A DNA stretch of 9,734 nucleotides from Candidatus Woesearchaeota archaeon (GTDB lineage: Archaea; Nanobdellota; Nanobdellia; Woesearchaeales; UBA10216): the NCBI GenBank assembly GCA_013331515.1, contig DUGG01000077.1, positions 1 through 9,734 of the forward strand, in the 5' to 3' direction. Below, piece after piece: positions 7,114-9,734 of the stretch. A program made the translations under genes and the position numbers. The notes under the pieces were generated by a model. The model searched no databases, was not told the DNA's origin, and worked only from the letters and a program-made list of their open reading frames with translations. Each line of letters begins with the position of its first letter. The stretch's first letter is position 1.

Positions 7114-7147
7114 CGAATCAGATATTGAATCAAGAAAATATATAAAT
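7114..7147. promoter_or_regulatory. Divergent archaeal promoter region with shared BRE/TATA element
   Basis: The 34-base spacer between the two divergent genes contains an A-rich BRE-like stretch (7132-7138) followed by TATATAAAT (7139-7147), an archaeal TATA element on the plus strand. Its complement, with TTTATATA at 7139-7146, fits the minus strand equally well. From the box centre (about 7142) the minus-strand ATG (7113) is about 29 bases away and a plus-strand in-frame ATG (7169) about 27, the usual distance to an archaeal transcription start. One symmetric box could therefore serve both directions with leaderless or near-leaderless mRNAs. The BRE side favours the plus direction. Confidence 0.6.
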
Positions 7148-9734
7148 ATGCGAATTTACAGTTGGATAATGGGCTTTTTTGGGGCTTTGCGCACATTTTC
7201 ATTAGTGTTTGCAATGCTTTGTCCACTTCTGTTCCCTTTCGAGCCTGCCACTGATGCGAACTTCCCGACCACCATCACGTTGAGTGTCGATGGAATCCAC
7301 ATACACGCAAAAATCACCTATTTCAATATGTCCTATTATCAAAAAGCGAAAGAAGATAGCTACCCCCACCAAAGGTCCGATTTCTACGTTCCAGGGCAGT
7401 ATTCGAAGAACTTCTTTTCAGCATCAACAAAAAACCTCCCAAAGGCAAAGCTGAACTTCACTTTCAACAACATGGTCGTAGGCTCCGCTGGTTTTGAATG
7501 CAGTTCTATGGAAACGAATGACAACGGCGAAGCAGTCTGCACAGCAACCGAGTATTACGAGGAAGACGGGACGGTGCACTTCTTTGTCGATACCGAGAGC
7601 TGCGGCACATTGCTGGTGAGATTTGACGGCAATTATTCCGACTCCAACTATTTCCAGCCTTCCTCAAGGACGGCCATTTTCTGCCCACCCAACGCCTTCC
7701 CACTTTCGGTACTGGGGGATGCCATTTTCACGGCTTTATCTGACCCCCAGAATCTTCCAGTGTGCTTCCCACTGATGCTCATAGTAGGCTTCCTCGTCTC
7801 TTCAATGTATTACTCTGGCAGGGACCCGCTTTCATTGTTTGACCTTACCACCCCCAGGCTTCCCAGGGTCAAGCAGTTCAGGCTCAAGCAGGGCACTGCC
7901 CCCCAGATGGTGCGCTCAATCACCCGCCGCTACATGATGATGCAGCGGCAGGCTGAGAGGGACATATTGAACGCAGCCAGGTTGCTTGCTGCGGACAAAG
8001 CTACAAAAGATGGTCTAACAGGTGCTGCAAGGAGAAGGAGGATCAACACATACACTCGCGATGTGCGAGAACTAGTAAGAGAATACAAGAAAAACTTGTT
8101 GCGTGCGGCGATATCTGGCGACCCAACAATCGCAAACAAGGCAATAGCAAATAAGGATTTCAGCGAGGCTAAGGCAAGGCTCAACATGCTTTTCGACAGC
8201 CTTGCCCCAAAAGATCAGAAAAGCGCCAGGTTCGAATACTACAAACGAACAAGGGAGCTTCTCGAAGGCTGGTTTCAGATGGTCAGCGTTGCTGAGCAAG
8301 CCAACAGGCTGACAGGGGTATCAAGGGGCGGCGGGGGCGGCCCAGTTTACCGCTTCCTATCCAACCGCGTTTTCGATCCTTTGACCAGGGGCTTGATCAA
8401 CGTGGAAAGCAACAAGATTGTGCGCGGCATTGCCAGAACCCCAATTGTCAGCGTGCTTGTCACAGGGCCGACCAAGACGCTCGACGTGCTCCTCCAATAC
8501 CGCGCCACGCGTCGGGGGGCTATCGCAGTCCGAAGAAACATGTATGGGTCGCTTTTGTACAATGCGCTGCTCTCGAAAAAAAGCAAGGACGACCAAGGGA
8601 CCCGCGAGCTTCGGAGCACAGGCAAGGCTGCCAAGCGAATGTTCGAAAGGGACGGAGGGAAGCTGACCTTACTGGGCGGATTGACAAAAAAATGGAAGAG
8701 GTGGACTTTTTCAGAATGGGAAAGCCGCGTCGATCTTGCAAGCAGGCGGGCAAATCCACTCAAGGACATATCCGAGTTTAGCAGGCTGGAATCGGTTAAT
8801 GCCATCAACATGTTTTTTGAAAAGCACTTCGGATCCATCCTCAGTCTAATCGGCACCAAGGCCAACAAGGAAAAGCTCTTGGAATTGTTGGAGGCAGACA
8901 TGTCGCGGCTTGAACAAAAGCGCGACAGGGCAAGGACGGCAGAAGGCAGGGAAAAAATCGAACATTTGATCTCCCAGCTTAGGGGGCAGGTGGAAAGCGC
9001 AAAAGAAAAGTCCGACTTTGCGCAATCGCTCATCAGGTATATCGAACAGCGCGACCGCATTGAGAAGGGCGGTGCGAAACTTTTTGCACTAACTTCGAGA
9101 TACCTCAAGCTAACCTTTAAAAACCAGGAACAAGTGTTTGGAATAACCGAGGACTGCAGCACTGGCAGGATAACAATGTCAGAAGCACTGAGGGCGATGT
9201 ACGAGCTGGCAGAAAAGCAGCCTGGGATGCGGCAGCCTCTGAGCAAAGAAAAACAGCTTATCGGCCGTTTTGCTAAATACGAGGCTTATGTCCGCGCGAA
9301 TTTGCTCGTAATGCGCGATGCGAAAACCGGGGCTTACCTCGCGGTGACTTTCAAGGACATGGATCAGGACCGGATGGACCGGATTAGCAGCCACCTCGAC
9401 TCCAAGGGAGCGCTGAGCCGGCTGAAGAATGACCTGGAGGGTCAGCATGGGGGGAAATGGAGTGATGTCTACGATAAAATGACCGCAAAAGAAGTCCAGG
9501 ATAGGCTTCTTGCAATGAATATTACCGGATCCCTCCGCGCGCATCTTGAAACGGTAAACAAGGAGATGGTGAAGAAATACGATGGCAAGTTAGCAGCAAT
9601 TGATCAGAAGGCCTTCAATATGGAGTTGAGAAGAGCCTATGACCTAATGCTCAGTCGGCCTGAAAGAATTATCAGCGGACTCAGGCAGCTTGCCTCCAAT
9701 TTCAACCAAGAGGCAAGGGAAAAAGACAGATACC
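7148..9734 (+). CDS. Large bitopic membrane protein with ectodomain and long helical cytoplasmic region (C-terminus off window), function unknown
   Basis: The frame is open for 862 residues to the right edge. A hydrophobic N-terminal segment (about 9-30) is a signal peptide or anchor. Residues about 31-200 form an ectodomain rich in beta-prone sequence, with Cys118, 131, 152 and 179 and sequons at Asn60, Asn103 and Asn162. A second helix (about 205-224, with Cys206) is followed by SGRDPLSLFDLTTPRLP and then very basic sequence, placing the rest in the cytoplasm. That region is charged and helical, with a five-glycine linker (394-398) and a likely coiled coil (about 572-645). No ATPase, nuclease or kinase motif is visible. 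The longest start is given; ATG 7169 (residue 8) fits the TATA spacing better, and neither has a ribosome site. Divergent placement beside the array suggests a partner or scaffold role, which is inference. Confidence 0.85.
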   Translation, partial: MRIYSWIMGFFGALRTFSLVFAMLCPLLFPFEPATDANFPTTITLSVDGIHIHAKITYFNMSYYQKAKEDSYPHQRSDFYVPGQYSKNFFSASTKNLPKAKLNFTFNNMVVGSAGFECSSMETNDNGEAVCTATEYYEEDGTVHFFVDTESCGTLLVRFDGNYSDSNYFQPSSRTAIFCPPNAFPLSVLGDAIFTALSDPQNLPVCFPLMLIVGFLVSSMYYSGRDPLSLFDLTTPRLPRVKQFRLKQGTAPQMVRSITRRYMMMQRQAERDILNAARLLAADKATKDGLTGAARRRRINTYTRDVRELVREYKKNLLRAAISGDPTIANKAIANKDFSEAKARLNMLFDSLAPKDQKSARFEYYKRTRELLEGWFQMVSVAEQANRLTGVSRGGGGGPVYRFLSNRVFDPLTRGLINVESNKIVRGIARTPIVSVLVTGPTKTLDVLLQYRATRRGAIAVRRNMYGSLLYNALLSKKSKDDQGTRELRSTGKAAKRMFERDGGKLTLLGGLTKKWKRWTFSEWESRVDLASRRANPLKDISEFSRLESVNAINMFFEKHFGSILSLIGTKANKEKLLELLEADMSRLEQKRDRARTAEGREKIEHLISQLRGQVESAKEKSDFAQSLIRYIEQRDRIEKGGAKLFALTSRYLKLTFKNQEQVFGITEDCSTGRITMSEALRAMYELAEKQPGMRQPLSKEKQLIGRFAKYEAYVRANLLVMRDAKTGAYLAVTFKDMDQDRMDRISSHLDSKGALSRLKNDLEGQHGGKWSDVYDKMTAKEVQDRLLAMNITGSLRAHLETVNKEMVKKYDGKLAAIDQKAFNMELRRAYDLMLSRPERIISGLRQLASNFNQEAREKDRY

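Noticed and set aside
7114..7147. Transposon or integration boundary at the strand switch
   Set aside because: No inverted repeats, target duplications, tRNA or recombinase are visible. The spacer is explained by a divergent promoter.
8449..8490. VTGPTKT string in the large plus-strand protein as a Walker A site
   Set aside because: The required G-x4-G-K-[ST] spacing is absent, with Thr between the Gly and the Lys and no upstream Gly. No Walker B context was found.
8347..9246. Open minus-strand frame of 299 codons
   Set aside because: It is antisense to the continuous plus-strand gene that runs from 7148 to the edge, and its Ser/Leu-rich translation has no coherent domain. The plus frame has the membrane helices and coiled coil of a real protein.

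Overview
The window looks archaeal, most likely from a small-genome DPANN-type lineage, though that placement is an inference. The sequence evidence is an archaeal BRE/TATA box (7132-7147) in a 34-base divergent spacer, start codons at leaderless distance from that box on both sides, GGAGG/GAGG/GGTG ribosome sites at the internal genes, and tightly packed membrane-protein genes without bacterial-style promoters. I see no rRNA, tRNA, CRISPR array, insertion sequence or gene-free stretch over 300 bases.

Left three quarters (1-7113, minus strand): one operon of six consecutive polytopic membrane proteins, transcribed right to left. In transcription order they are 7113-5671 (480 aa), 5674-4727 (315 aa), 4717-3362 (451 aa), 3365-2034 (443 aa), 2018-873 (381 aa) and 871 running off the left edge (290 aa seen). 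They are diverged paralogues. All share an N-terminal module (membrane helix, short loop with a variant of F-x-K-x-E-x-x-Q, second helix) and a hydrophobic core hairpin of about 29 residues with the pattern G-x-x-x-[LF]-R-x-[FL]-x-x-[TSA]-R-x-x-G ending in F-[VL]-[YF]-P. The complete copies also share a C-terminal helix, ending in a tail like G-x-E-[IV]-x-[VLI]-x-x-L-x-x-[LV]-[IV] in all but the shortest. Between core and last helices each carries a different loop predicted to lie outside the cell. Junctions are 4-base overlaps or gaps of 1 to 15 bases, so the genes look translationally coupled.

Right quarter (7148-9734, plus strand): a divergent gene, cut by the window end, encoding a large bitopic protein. 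It has an N-terminal hydrophobic segment, a roughly 165-residue Cys-containing ectodomain with three N-glycosylation sequons, a second membrane helix near residue 215, and at least 640 residues of charged, mostly helical, partly coiled-coil sequence predicted to be cytoplasmic.

Working model (inference): the six paralogues are channel subunits resembling the VirB6/TrbL/CedA polytopic proteins of type IV secretion and archaeal DNA-import systems, expanded into a hetero-oligomeric set with specialised exported loops. The divergent coiled-coil protein could be a scaffold partner sharing their promoter region. No ATPase is in the window, so neither transport direction nor substrate can be read. 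The most striking local feature is a knottin-like six-cysteine motif in the exported loop of the first operon gene.
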